Assembly: GCA_008360955.1 (NCBI GenBank)
Contig: LUCM01005771.1
Coordinates: forward strand, 5,746 to 69,745
Origin: Fasciolopsis buskii
Taxonomy: Eukaryota; Platyhelminthes; Trematoda; Plagiorchiida; Fasciolidae
Length of the DNA stretch: 64,000 bases
Direction: 5' to 3'
A model generated the notes under the pieces. The model was not told where the DNA came from. It worked only from the letters and a program-made list of their open reading frames with translations, and did no database searches. Both the position numbers and the translations under genes were made by a program. Shown in pieces: positions 10,789 to 21,380 of the stretch (positions within the stretch are counted from its first letter, which is position 1; each line of letters starts with the position of its first letter).

Positions 10789-11059
10789 AAACACGTGTGT
10801 TTGTACAGTTAGATTGTGTTCCGTATGTTGGTTGCAGCAGCATCTTATCTTTCCCCGCTTGTATATGTCCATCCCCTGTTCTCCTTTGATATTCACTCTT
10901 TTTATAGAAACGTGTGACTCTGGGGAAAAGGCAGCGGCCAGTGAGGCTTGCCTTGCTGTTTAACACTGAACGATGGTGATGACATCCCAGCCAGTTGTAC
11001 ACACCCTTTCTTCCATTTATTAATAATCATCTATGCACTCGCACTTCCATTTGAGTCCA

Positions 11060-11510
11060 TTCTTCTATTTATGACCCTACTTTCCTCCTTACTGCACACC
11101 CCACCGGACAAACATGAACATCGATCCTGTCCGCTCTCTCGCCTGTGTACCTGTAAACTCCGATGTTGAACGGATTTCTTCCTGGGGCTTCAACACTCCT
11201 GTTGCATTTAATGTTTTCAAAACCTCTTTTCTTTCAACTCCACTGAAACGTCATCCCTCCCCCTCCCGGCATATGTTATTTGATTGGTCTATTTTGAGTT
11301 CCATAGATCCTGTTTCTCTTCTTGGCTCGCCCATTAGTTCTTCATTATACTGGGCTTCCATATCTGGGTTTGATTCTGGCGCTGCAAGTAGTCGGTCTTC
11401 TTTTCTGCCTCTGTGGAATACCCTTCCAATTTCTGCGCTCCCACCCACTTACAATCTTTCACTTTCCAAAAATAGGATCAATAATCTGAGTATTACGCGA
11501 ATGTTCTCCA
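11060..11510 (+). pseudogene. Jockey/I-like reverse transcriptase C-terminal fragment
   Basis: The plus-strand frame from 11114 reads like the region after the RT active site in Jockey/I-type non-LTR elements: an RISSWGF...FNVFKT block (usually an SWG...FN..KT pattern), then DPVSLLGSPISSSLYWAS (usually LLG..IS..L.W..HI), then LPLWNTLPISALPPTYNLS followed by a KNRINN end (usually RLWNSLP...FP..Y.L..FK.R.N). Just upstream, in another frame near 11078, a worn YADD-like motif can be made out. About 120 residues expected between the second and third blocks are absent, so an internal deletion is likely. The match is by family pattern from general knowledge. The lineage differs from the RTE and CR1-like copies elsewhere in the window. 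Confidence 0.5.
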
Positions 11511-11539
11511 CACTTTCTCCACTACAGTATGTCTTCTGA

Positions 11540-12189
11540 CTGTGCGGTTAAACCGTATGCTGTAAAAAAGATCACTCAAAAGGAAACGCCTAGCTTCCGC
11601 CACGACGTCTTTGCTCCCAACCATAGTCGTCGCACTCGTATCTGTTTGTCTTTCGAGTACGCTAAGAGATGGCGCCGTGAACAATATCCTCTTGAAAGCT
11701 GTGATAGATATGGAAATTTCCGAAAGTTTTACCGCCGAATCACTTGTGTTGCGTCACTGCCCGTAGATTATGAAATTCTCCAACGCCACATCTATGGCTT
11801 CTATGAGTCTCAATAGTCACACAAAAGTCCACGGTCATGTAAAAACCAAACGCAAAAGCAATTCAAACGGCAATCCAGACTCTTTAAACCTGCATGTATA
11901 GAGAAACAACAAAAATACGGATTTTTGAACAAAGACAACTGAAGTCCCATTTATTAGTTCCAAGTCGACCGTCTCTTTGTGGTGTAAAAGTCTCAAGCAT
12001 CGAGTTCCGGAAGCTTTTTAAGAATTTACTGACCAACTATGAACCTACTCTAACAAAATCGCCTATACAAACACCCGGTGGTGAAAAATTCAAACAAAAA
12101 TCAAGAACTCCTGAGAGACCACCACCTTATTCGTTCAGCATTAAACAGCGGGACAGAATCCATAAACAAGATCTCATCCGGCATATTCA
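11540..12189. other. Unannotated stretch
   Basis: Contains a 95-codon plus-strand frame (11529-11816) and a 117-codon one (11894-12247). Neither has recognisable domains or convincing splice sites, and the second runs into the retrotransposon tail starting near 12190. I regard both as chance frames. Confidence 0.35.
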
Positions 12190-12600
12190 TCGTTGTTCAG
12201 CGCTAAACAGCAACGTAAGCCCCACTTACCGCTGGAGCAGAGATTGACCTTCATGGGCGAGGAAAGATAAGACTGCTGCAGTAGCCAACACACGGAGCAC
12301 CGCCTAACGGTATGAACGCACTTTTCAATCTTTCGGATTCAATAGAAAATGACAACACGATCGTCACTGTTCACGGTCCACTGTCATATGCTTCAGTATC
12401 TTCAACCAGTTTAGTTGACGAATCTTTCGGACCCCAACCAACAAGACATGAGACACCTACTTTGTCTAAGTCCGCTGTGCATTTTTTCATATCCCGCTTC
12501 CACTTCACCTGCCTACCTCCACATGGCCTCTACCACCCCCTGACAGGAACGCAACATGGGACACGGTGTGGTAGAGACGAGTATTCACCATAAAGCACTC
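12190..12600 (-). mobile_element. 3' fragment of the RTE family (copy 3)
   Basis: Matches the C-terminal and 3' untranslated part of copy 1 (about 2035-2500) in the same minus orientation. Shared blocks include TTCAATAGAAAATGACAACA near 12342, the CACTGTTCACGG motif near 12366 and AGACACCTACTTTG near 12452. It is 5' truncated, as is usual for target-primed insertions, and diverged. Its 3' end faces the 3' end of copy 2 across about 1.2 kb. Confidence 0.65.
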
Positions 12601-13640
12601 CGATTGTTTGTTGATTGAGTTTTAATCCTCCTAAAGGTCCTTGAGACGGGCCCGCGATTGATTGGTGTACGTTGACTTGATGATTTATTTATGCGCAAGG
12701 AGTAAATTCTATTCAATTTTTTGCGGTTTCATGAAGGACAACGTTTGCGCACCTTACTTTGTTGCCTTTACGTCTATGTGGCTTTCACATAGTTAGTCCG
12801 TTTTCAGATAACCAACCAGCACTTCTTATAAAGGCATTCGAATCGCATGAAAAGGTGTGATAACGGTGTTAGGTTGTTGGTAGATAAAGAAACATATTGA
12901 ACGTTCCTGTGTCACGATATCCGTGCACAGCCAGAGTTGTACAGATCCACTGGCAGCGTGTTAGATTTGGTACCCAACCAGTGCCTATCCTTGGCCTCAC
13001 GGTAGGACAAGCCTGATTTTGCAATTTAGGGCCTTGCACACAAAAAAACTGAAATTTCACTATCTTCATTTTACTTCAAGGCGTCTGCATGAGTTTTTTC
13101 AAGATATTTGGCAGATTGGATCCGCTCAGTTAGTTGTGAGCGCGGTCGTCCTGATGCCCTGGTTAGTTGCTTGGCAATTTCCCGGCTGATCGATGATTCG
13201 ACGCATGACTAATTCGGCTAGAACGCTCTAGAATAATTAACTGGACAAAGTACATAGGGCCATATAAAAGTACGCTGTTTTCCTGTGAGATCTGGATTTC
13301 TGGAAGACTACAACGGGCTAAGCAAACTTTTGACAAGGCCTTGGTGGCTGACCACCAGTAAGCTGGGTTTTCCTACAGTCGATCGATTAAGGCAGACCAA
13401 TGTTTAGTACAACATTAGGACAGGATAAAACACCTAAAGCTGTATTATGCTGGCCGAGTAACCGAACATTTCAATGGAAATTCCGATTTATTTGTAGCGT
13501 TTCGTCAGCAAAGATTGGTTTTGGTCCCCGATAGTTATCGTTGCAAGTTCGAAGCCGCCCTCAATTTCTTTCTCATTCAGCGGCTTTCTGTGGTTACCAG
13601 ATAGTTACTTGTTCCTTATCGAAATTGTTTTTCATTCATC
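12601..13640. other. Region upstream of MRPL51
   Basis: No transposon or gene is recognised. This should include the MRPL51 promoter and possibly a non-coding first exon, but no TATA box or other core element can be picked out with confidence. An open frame extends upstream of the MRPL51 start codon from 13541, but it probably lies largely in the intron or outron before the acceptor at 13664. Confidence 0.4.
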
Positions 13641-13664
13641 CTTTCCCATTGGCCTTTGTTACAG
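13641..13664 (+). promoter_or_regulatory. Strong 3' splice site before the MRPL51 start codon
   Basis: A pyrimidine-rich run ending in GGCCTTTGTTACAG puts a 3' splice site after 13664. The first ATG downstream is 13709, the chosen start of MRPL51. It could accept a cis-spliced 5' untranslated exon or a trans-spliced leader, both common in flukes; sequence alone cannot tell which. Confidence 0.5.
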
Positions 13665-13708
13665 CTCGATCGTTTCCTAGAAGTTCTCTTTCGGTGATTG
13701 CTCTAATC

Positions 13709-14120
13709 ATGCGTTCAGTGCGTTTCGGTCTCGGATTTGTATTCGCGGTTACTCGCTCGTTTCAGCATACGCGACCATCTTATGCATCTTTCTCGTCCAA
13801 TCCGTGGAAAAAGTTTGACATAGCCCCTGAGAAAGGCGATACCTCTGTGAATTTTCGAGATAGCGGATTAAAACCACCTCGCATTATTCCGGTCACCTCG
13901 CGAGCCACATCAGTTGCAAATGGTGGTGGCAGTGGTACGCCTTACGGGGAAAGTTATTTGCAACCAAAACCGAAGAATCTGCGTTACAATCCGCGGCTAT
14001 ATGAGGGTGGCTTACTACCAAGAGTAGATTTCACCGATGAACTTGTTTACATGCCAGATTATCGACCCAGAGACTACTGGGCCCCTCATAGAGCACACTT
14101 CGGACAAAACGATTATATTG
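13709..14120 (+). CDS. MRPL51: Mitochondrial ribosomal protein L51 (mL51), exon 1
   Basis: mL51 is a structural protein of the large subunit of the mitochondrial ribosome. Exon 1 encodes residues 1-137 plus one base. The N-terminus (MRSVRFGLGFVFAVTRSF) is Arg-rich, lacks acidic residues and fits a mitochondrial targeting sequence. A Gly/Pro-rich stretch of about 90 residues follows. The family core begins at about residue 122 with W-x-HRAHFGQNDYI, matching the W...K/R-x-x-FG-x-x-D-x-I pattern of animal L51. Translation runs to ATT G and meets a consensus donor GTACGT at 14121 (phase 1). The start at 13709 is chosen because it is the first ATG after the strong acceptor at 13664; an in-frame ATG at 13541 lies before that acceptor. 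The full protein is 217 residues, longer than the human protein (about 128) because of its N-terminal part. Confidence 0.85.
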
Positions 14121-14559
14121 GTACGTTCTAACCCTTCACTGTGTCATCCAGTACGTTGTCAGTTTTCCAATTGTCAGGAGTATTTTCGGAAGTTTTTAGC
14201 CGCCTCAATTAATGCTTCTCTTTTCTTTTCCTTAAATCAGCGTGCTAAGTGTATTGACAAATTTTTCCACCGAGTGTTCTTCGGATTGGTTTCTAGATCT
14301 TTTAATCGAAAATCACAGCCATTCAGTTTCAGTCTTTAGAACCATTAATCTTGCATAACCCTGCTCTCTTTCTGACTTTTTCACAGCACTAACTGCTCTA
14401 ATAGAAAAAAGGATGTGAAATGGTGAAAGATCGAGTGTGAAGTAATAAGTTGAATAACCATCCAAGGGAGAAGGGATTTCGGATCCAAGTAGGTCAGTGA
14501 CTGCGACTTTGAATCCTATCACCTACTGTTCCCAACCATCACCTGGGGGAATCTCGTGT

Positions 14560-16070
14560 ACCCCAACCCGAAGGTCTAACTGCATCACTATGTTTTGCTA
14601 CCGAAAGTCTTCGCATATCTCTGCTCTTGATGACCATATTTCTGGACCGTAAAAGAATACCGGCCTCACTGCGGCTGCATATACTTGACCTTTAATCGAC
14701 AACCGAATGTCAGGCCGGTGCCTCAAATTAGCAAATGCCAATCGGGCCTTATGTATTCGCGAAGACACTTTATCTGATATACGACCACCAAGTGAGATAC
14801 AACTACCCAAGTAACTAAGTCTATTAATCTCACGCAGTTATTTCCTTGCAAGAAAAGGGTTTGGCTTCGAGCCAGTCGAATCTTGCACCAACGTTTTGCG
14901 CTACGAAGGTGCAAAACGTATCCCAAACATCCTTACACTTACATCGTCCAGACGATCGAAAAAATTTCCAACTTACACGTGTCTTCGTTTAGTAGTGGAG
15001 CGTCGTCTGCATGTTCTAAGTTGGATAATTTCCTGTCAGCGCAAATATCAGTGGCACTATTCTCACATATGGATAAGGCGATTTCCATAGCTAACTGAAT
15101 TGCAAAGTTTAGAAGGAAAAGTGAAAGGCAGCAATCCTGGCGAACATCACCTCTAGCGGGAGATCGCCATAAGAACAATGTAGAAATTGGGTGAAATGGA
15201 TTTTTCTGGCATATTCTCTAGTGCGAAATAAAGAGGCAGAAATCGGGAGTTTACAGAATACATACCGATGTTTCAAGATCTATCGCAAAGTGGAAATTTG
15301 GTTAAACAACACCGACCGAGGGAGAAACCGGTTTAATTCTCACGCAAGTACTAGGTAGTCGTTGGTGGATAATGGCAGTGAGCAGTTTAGATGCAGTGCT
15401 CACTGGTGTAATTCCTCTGTGGTTTTCATCCGGGGCTCTATCACGTTTCTTGTAAATCGCTGCAATTACCGATTCACGCCAGTCCTCAGGAATGCGTTGC
15501 CTTCCCAGGTTGATCCTAGGCGTTTTGTTAACTTCGATAATAACATTTCGCTACCGTCCCTGAGTTAGAACGGGACTGCTCATCTGGTTCAGCTGCTTTT
15601 TGAGTTTTCAGGAAGCCTATCTCCCTGATTGCCTCCATTTTGGATGGAGGACTGGTATGCACCTGCATTGGTTCAGTTGCAGACACAAGTGGAGGGCTCA
15701 GGGAGACCGTGGGTCAACTACACTGTTTCCTAAAGTGTTCTGCCCAACGTTGCTGTGATTGAACCAGTGGGGTGTCGGATGCTTTGCCTACCTCGTTTAC
15801 GCTTGGCTTCCATAGATCGGTGTTTCGAATCAGTCGGTGACGACTGCGACTATTGCCAGGGTGCTCAACCTTTTCCATTTCCTTGTCAACCGTTGCTCGC
15901 GGTCATCTTAACCTCCCGATCAGCTGACGCCTTAGGGATTTACACTCCTCATTGTATGTCGAATCCGACGGGGCAACTGAAGTCGCGGATATCCACCATT
16001 TCCACCACCATAATTGGCTGTGAACTTCACTGGAACGGGTTATTTTTCCAACCGTGTTTGAACCTTTTAT
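14560..16070 (-). mobile_element. Decayed RTE-like retrotransposon inside the MRPL51 intron
   Basis: On the minus strand, from high to low coordinates: linker remnants (about 16000-15760), an AIREIGFLK block followed by a KAAEPD motif (about 15650-15590), RIPEDWRESVIAAIYKK (about 15510-15430), an RT motif B-like stretch with GDVRQDC and an LFLLNFAI end, a motif C remnant EHADDAP (15178-14939), and a thumb block with DIRLSIKGQVYAAAVRPV and FYGPEIW (14810-14598). The order is that of RTE reverse transcriptase. Stops and frameshifts throughout show age. It resembles the fragment at 1220-1650 more than the inverted pair. It sits antisense to the host gene in a spliced-out region, so little effect on the gene is expected. 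Confidence 0.65.
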
Positions 16071-16389
16071 GACTGTACACTACTTTTAAGATCAACAATC
16101 TTCGTTTCTGTTTATTATGCAAGTGTTACAAAAGAAATTCCCTTTCCTGGAGTGCGGTCACGTTAAGAAGATAGATTGCCGTTCTGCCGTTGTGCTCATC
16201 TTACTGGATTAATGAGCTGCTTCAGTGTTCCTCCCCTCTTATTCAGACCAGCCTCGTGAAGCCAACTGGAAAATGACTCATCCGCCGCTCTGAATACGTT
16301 TGATCCAATTAAGTGGCATTTCTTCTCATGGTTGGCGCACGAATATAGTGAACGAGGCTTCTAGGGCCCATTGCATGGGCGGAGGGAGT

Positions 16390-16545
16390 GCGAACCATGA
16401 TCCTAAAATCTGAACTGCCATAAAGTCACATTGGCGTGGCAAAGAGCGGGGCGAAAATGTGTTGCGGTCTATGTCTGAACTGACCGGTGGATCTGAGATT
16501 CGATCCTCTAGTACTTTATAATCGGCACATTAGTGACTCTTAAGT
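16390..16545 (-). repeat. Worn copy of the tRNA-derived SINE
   Basis: On the minus strand, AGAGGATCGAATCTCAGATC (about 16511-16492) aligns with the B-box region of the SINE at 1690-1895 (AGAGGTTCGAATCCTAGATC). The following CCACCGGTCA and the later GACTTTATGG block also have counterparts there. The A box is not recognisable. It lies within the MRPL51 intron, antisense to the gene. Confidence 0.45.
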
Positions 16546-18261
16546 TATTTAAAGGTTATCTCGGTAAACTTTAGATGATTTAAGTATTCCAGCGACATTC
16601 GACTTAATCTCCTTACCACTCATACACTTTGTTTGACCATCCATCAAGCGCATAAGCAAGTGGTTAAGGTTGGTTTTTATCTCAGTGATGTATCTGTTAC
16701 ATCAATGGAATGAATGCATTCGCATCACTTACTAACTCAGACGTCCGTACATCTGACTTCAGTCTTCGATTCTAATAATTTCACAAACGACAAGGACGCA
16801 TATGCTATTGCAGCCAGACCTTTCCAAGCTTTCTTCTTTGTGAGATATCATTCTGTCATCGTTTTCGTCTCTTACTTGCGTACGTCATTCAGGTCGATGA
16901 GTAGTAACTACCTCTTTATTAAATTGTCAGGCTGTACTGCCGACCCATTAGCTGCTGTACCGCTGTTCTGCTTCTGGGATAGATCAAATACTGTGTATAG
17001 TCTGAGGCCGCATAACTTGTAGAATCCGGGGATTCCACATAAGACATTTAAAACAGTAGAGTCAATATTTTTCATCGAGAATCTGAAGGCGGGTATAACG
17101 ATCGGGAAGCCAAAAACGATAGCGTAGTCGAGAAAAAAGGCTTTGCTTTGCGGGGTTCACTGTCATTGAAAGAAATGGTTGAATTAACAATATAGCTCAC
17201 AGCATGAATTGTGTACAATGAACGTTTGCGCGTTAGTTATGTGGGAGAAGGGAATCGAGTATCAACTGAAGAGTGAAAAATGAGTCGGTAGTTATGAGAT
17301 CTTTTTCTTGGAAATGAGTCTTTCTAACTGGCCTCCAATATTCAGTGATGGTCCCGGGTGCAAAGTAAACATTGAATTGATTGAATAATGGAGCCGGAAG
17401 GTGAGAAGCTTATGTTGAGTAATAAGAAGTTTAAATGCGGCCTGCAAGGCTCATTACTTCTAACTTTCTTCAAACTTCTCTTGACTGTCTTTTGAAACTA
17501 AGATGAACTCAAATAGAGGAGGAAGGGAGTGTTTGGCAGAGCCCATTCCAGAATTAACGATTGAGTTCTTTTTATTCAAAGTTAAGTTTCGGTTCTGAGC
17601 CCCAGGTTTGTTTTGAGACTCCGGACCCAGCAACAGCTTTTATCACCATCAAGATTGCCCACGTGCAATATATTCAGTTGTCTAACCTCAGTTTTGACAG
17701 CGGCCGTGAGATCTTTGTGTACCGCAGACCAGCCATGAGCGTCCTTTCTTTATCGGAACAGTCTTTTTGGGTGAGTGGACGAACATCTGCCAGGTCAGAC
17801 AAAGATGAATAGATTTCAAAGTAAGCGGATCCATCATTAGGAGGGAAGATGGAAGTCAGCAGAACCTGGCAGATCCCTAAGCATGTCAAGATTCTCGTGG
17901 GGGCAAACGCACCTCGTCGCGATGTCGTTAGGGGCGTTGATTGGAATTGACGGGATATTTTCGCCATGATCTTTGGGATGAAGAAGTAGCGTACACTTAC
18001 CAGACATTTCAGTGGGATTAAGGAAGATACACTGACGTTCAAGAAATTGCATGCGACTGGGGAAGCCATAAGATTATAAGAAAAAGCATTACATCTGTTA
18101 AGGTCATTGGCGATGAGGTAGAAGCAGAGGTCATTGTAACGGCTCATGTTGATTCCTTGTGATCATTCTCTGTGCAAATTATTATAAGGACAGCTGAATT
18201 ATGCTTGCATCCATTGTGTTTTAAGCTGTTCCCATATGCTAAGACTGTCAAAGGAACAGGT

Positions 18262-18345
18262 GATTAACGGTGATCGATCGGTTAACGGTATGGTATTTCA
18301 TCTTGAAAGTCGCGGGTTTGAATTCCCCCATTACTGGTCTACTTC
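18262..18345 (+). repeat. Possible tRNA-like SINE head
   Basis: An A-box-like TGATCGATCGG and a B-box-like GGTTTGAATTCC occur in order and with tRNA-like spacing. The arms do not fold into a convincing cloverleaf, so a tRNA gene is not called. It could be a chance pair of boxes. Confidence 0.25.
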
Positions 18346-18520
18346 TTCATTTAGCAACCTTCCGTTGGTAGCGGCCCCTACTTGAAAATGACTTTCATTG
18401 TTGTTTCATCAAGAAGGAAAGTAAAAGGATGATAGCAGTGCTGCAGTGTTTCGTAAATCACGTGGATTCGAATAGTCGAGATTTATTTTTCTCACTTTCC
18501 CCCACTGTTTTTATGCATAG

Positions 18521-18762
18521 ATATTCTGGGTGATGGGAAACTACAACCGAAGGATTTCTACACCGGCCCTTCATGGATTCTAGGTGTTCACAATGAGTTC
18601 CAGCGAGTATGTGCCCGCCTAAACAACCCTGCTTTGGTGGCATGGATGGAAGAGTTTGAACCATCTCGTCTGCATCTTGAACAAAAGAGAAAAAGATATC
18701 TGTATAAAAAGGTAAACAAGCGGAAAAACATCAAATTCCTGAAGTACCGCGATTCGCCTTGA
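18521..18762 (+). CDS. MRPL51: Mitochondrial ribosomal protein L51 (mL51), exon 2
   Basis: Exon 2 completes the protein. The split GAT codon is followed by ILGDGKLQPKDFYTGPSWI, aligning with the GILGNF...GP-W-L-G segment of animal L51, and later by RKRYLYKKVNKRKNIKFLK, aligning with the conserved basic C-terminus (RIRYLYK-x-x-N-R-x-G-K pattern) expected to contact rRNA. The frame ends at TGA 18760-18762. The acceptor AG is at 18519-18520. The combined coding length is 654 bases (217 residues plus stop), with no frame damage. Assignment rests on the continuous match across the splice junction. Confidence 0.87.
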
Positions 18763-18803
18763 TTTGATATACAAATTCTGACGTGACATTCACTGTACGG
18801 TAG

Positions 18804-18809
18804 AATAAA
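18804..18809 (+). terminator. Polyadenylation signal AATAAA of MRPL51
   Basis: A canonical AATAAA lies 42 bases after the stop codon and is followed by a T-rich run, as expected for a cleavage/polyadenylation site. This implies a very short 3' untranslated region. Confidence 0.6.
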
Positions 18810-19618
18810 TTTTTTTATTATTCAGATGCTGTTAACACGAAAAGATATTTTATAAATTGGCAGGTTGAGAGGCGTTTCTATCTTTGTCTTTCATCTCTAT
18901 GTTGCTCCAGTCATCTTTCCTTCCTACGTCTGCTTTGTTGCACTTTTGATTTCCTGGGATTCAGATGCTCGTATTTTTCAGAAATCTCTAATTGGCCGTA
19001 CATTTATTGTCAAATCAAGGAAATGACTATCGCCCGAATTCGTGTGGATCATTTTTCGCTGTGATTCGGAACCTTTCGCAAACTTATTCGGAGACTTGAG
19101 CCCATTGATCAATAGTTCAAAAATGACATCGTTTTGCCTGAGTGGTTTCACCGTGCATACCATACTATGCGAACAAAATTACGGGTGCTGGTCGACGGAT
19201 CGGTTAGCGTCTTTGAATGCACTTAAACCTGGCTAATCACTCGGTAATCTGCAGATCAAATGGCAAACGGAGTTCGCTGACTCAAGATCACTACAAAACC
19301 TGATGCCATAGTAAAGTTGCCTAATTTTCTCCACGCTACATGCACGCATGAGAACGTCAAGCAAAAAAAATGAATTATAACAATCTACAGAGGGAGAAAT
19401 TTTGGGTACATATTCGAGATGTTAAGAATAGGATGTAAAAAGGGGTGACTAAGCCACCGAATACGTCACATTTTCAATTCTCCCTTCAACTTCACACTTC
19501 GGCGATACCGTATCAATGTGTTTTCGTTCGCTTAGCGTGAAGTGCGGGACATTTCACAGATACTTAGCGGAGTGCGATTTTCCATCTTATTACGACATGC
19601 TACTCCTAATTGAAATGA
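18810..19618. other. Intergenic stretch
   Basis: No coding or repeat signal is recognised after the MRPL51 polyadenylation signal. Confidence 0.4.
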
Positions 19619-19939
19619 TTGTCACCACCGATATCCAGCTTTTTGCCAGATAAAGATTTTCCGCTTGATCGAATCATGATTACTGAGTGCGTCGTGGATT
19701 CCTCTCCCAGATTGTGGCAGTTTCCATATTTTAGCGCCCACTTTGGGCCTAGTGACCATTGTACAAACTTGTGGATTGATGTACGAATTCATGAAATTTC
19801 ACAATCTATACAGTTTCGTAGATGCAATATTTCTCGGAAACCAGCCGATTTAGACTTTCAGTTCAGAAATCGACCCGTATGCTACTTCATGTGTCCTTGT
19901 GTTCCTGATGAAGAAATAGCCACCGGAATCAATACTTAG
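19619..19939 (+). pseudogene. Possible endonuclease fragment of a non-LTR retrotransposon
   Basis: A 106-codon frame whose centre, FGPSDHCTNLWIDV, looks like the closing SDH motif of retrotransposon APE endonucleases (usually GxSDHxxL), followed after about 25 residues by a spaced Arg/Asp pattern. The earlier catalytic motifs are not seen, so this is at best a short fragment. It could be a chance frame. Confidence 0.3.
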
Positions 19940-20268
19940 GCGTGAATAACTTTGTCTCACTTATTAAAAGGGGGCTGTAACCAAACAGTGGCATTATATC
20001 GAGAACGTGGTGAATTGTCGCCTAGCACACTTCTTTTGAAATATCGCAGTTACTCCAGTGACATTATGGCGCGGCCATTTTGACCTATCATGGCCTCTTG
20101 CCGTGTTTCACTGACCCGATGAGGTTTGCCAAGAGGGGGACATGCACCAAGCAATTGACCACCGGCTCCTGTGAGATAACTTTTCTTGATTACTCGAAAA
20201 CTAGAAGCGTATGCTGCAATACAAATGACCATCTTAGACCGGGTGACCATGTTGCATAATGACCGACA

Positions 20269-20269
<1 letters not shown>

Positions 20270-20302
<33 letters not shown>
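20270..20302. repeat. (CA)n microsatellite
   Basis: An uninterrupted dinucleotide run of about 16 units, likely length-polymorphic. The surrounding DNA (19940-21060) shows no gene. Confidence 0.95.
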
Positions 20303-20306
<4 letters not shown>

Positions 20307-21069
20307 CAATGGATATGATTGATATTGCGAAAAGTAGTTCGAAAATTGCACATGCAGGACAACGCTCAATTATCTTCCTCTTTAGAAACTTATGCCAATT
20401 TACCGGGAACTACAGTCGACCGTACCAACTTTAATATCCTCAAAAATCACTGTATCTGCTGTTTCACTTCCTCCTTCGACTAGTACCCCAAATTTGCTTC
20501 TTTAACGGTGCACTTTATCGTCTTTAATGCTCTTTTATAATGGTGACGTTTATTGTGCGAGTATTGTCCCCTACGGTAAGGCATTTTGTTCGTATGCTGG
20601 AGACACTAGCCACTGATGTTTTACTCGAGAGAATCTGGTCGAGTCTTCAACTGTCATTTGGCTGACGCTCCCATTCAATCTTCCTTTGAAGCCTCATCTA
20701 GTTCTTTCGAAATCCTTGCGATGTTTTTGTTTTCCCGGCATTTTGAGTAGATCTAAGTCGATATTTACTTGTGTGCCGTGGAACTTGGAGGTTTGTTCAC
20801 AAAATGAATGCCGTTCGGATAGATGTAATTTATTGGTTTTGCCATCCGTACCTGTACGTAATATCCCAGGTGAAATTAAGTGTAATTTCTACCAAGAGCT
20901 GGGCGATCTCTTATTATGATTAAGTGTATATTGAAGTCTAGGACTCCCTCGCAGACTAGTTTGGAATTAGAGTATGAACACGTGGAGTTTACCGCGGTTT
21001 GTTCATACAACATACTCAAAAGTGTACCGCAGGAATACGAATGAGAATATAAAGAGCTAGCAGCAATCA

Positions 21070-21380
21070 GTCATGAATGTCACCTTTATATGGACAACAT
21101 CGTGATTTCGGCGAGAAGCACGAATGCAAGTGGTCGAATATTCTAACAAGACGTATTTAGCAACCGTTTTGGTCTTCCAGTCTTTTGGGAAACGACGTAT
21201 GACTGTTAGCCCATGCTTTGATCATGGCATGTTTTTCACTAGTACGGAATTCAGATGTTCGAATTTCCGGTGCGCCACCCAATATCAGGGATGTACCCAG
21301 ATCGACCACATCGCTATTAGCCACAAATTGTGGAGCTGCATACAAGTGAACCGGTCGTACCGGATCGCTTCCCTTTAATT
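21070..21380 (+). pseudogene. Mixed retroelement scraps: gypsy-like RT motif and RTE endonuclease end
   Basis: At about 21077-21130 one frame reads ECHLYMDNIVISARSTNA, which looks like the Ty3/gypsy RT motif C (YMDD with D to N). Downstream, 21235-21370 reads FTSTEFRCSNF...TQIDHIAISHKLWS, which parallels LSSTNFRHSS...SQIDHIAVSYRWRS of the RTE endonuclease (residues 315-352 of the big copies). These are short decayed pieces of two different elements; the first is weak. Confidence 0.45.

Larger units (their letters stand above)
7960..10990 (+). mobile_element. RTE-like non-LTR retrotransposon, copy 2 (internal deletion, inactive)
   Basis: Plus-strand partner of copy 1. Paired positions sum to 13,905 from about 8107/5798 to 10604/3301, with almost no differences (one visible mismatch is 8315 versus 5590) and no indels. 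It keeps the endonuclease (8358-9710), linker (9735-10037), first RT motifs (10074-10486) and motif A (about 10532-10571). A deletion between about 10622 and 10623 then removes roughly 0.9 kb relative to copy 1, including motifs B and C. The reading resumes in the C-terminal tail (10624-10788), and the 3' untranslated tail runs to about 10985. The 5' end beyond 8107 and the 3' tail differ from copy 1 at roughly 20 percent of bases. Confidence 0.85.
14121..18520 (+). other. MRPL51: MRPL51 intron (4.4 kb)
   Basis: GT-AG intron. The donor is GTACGT. The acceptor follows a pyrimidine-rich tract and ends in TTTTATGCATAG. It joins phase 1 (G) to AT, giving a GAT codon, and keeps the frame. It contains a decayed RTE copy (about 14560-16070) and a SINE copy (16390-16545), both antisense to the gene, plus a possible tRNA-like SINE head near 18262-18345. 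14121-14560 and 16546-18261 hold nothing I can assign; a 157-codon antisense frame at 17674-18147 has no recognised domain. Confidence 0.8.

Noticed and set aside
13541..13708. Upstream in-frame ATG of MRPL51
   Set aside because: It precedes the strong acceptor at 13664, and the segment after the ATG at 13709 already gives a plausible mitochondrial targeting sequence.
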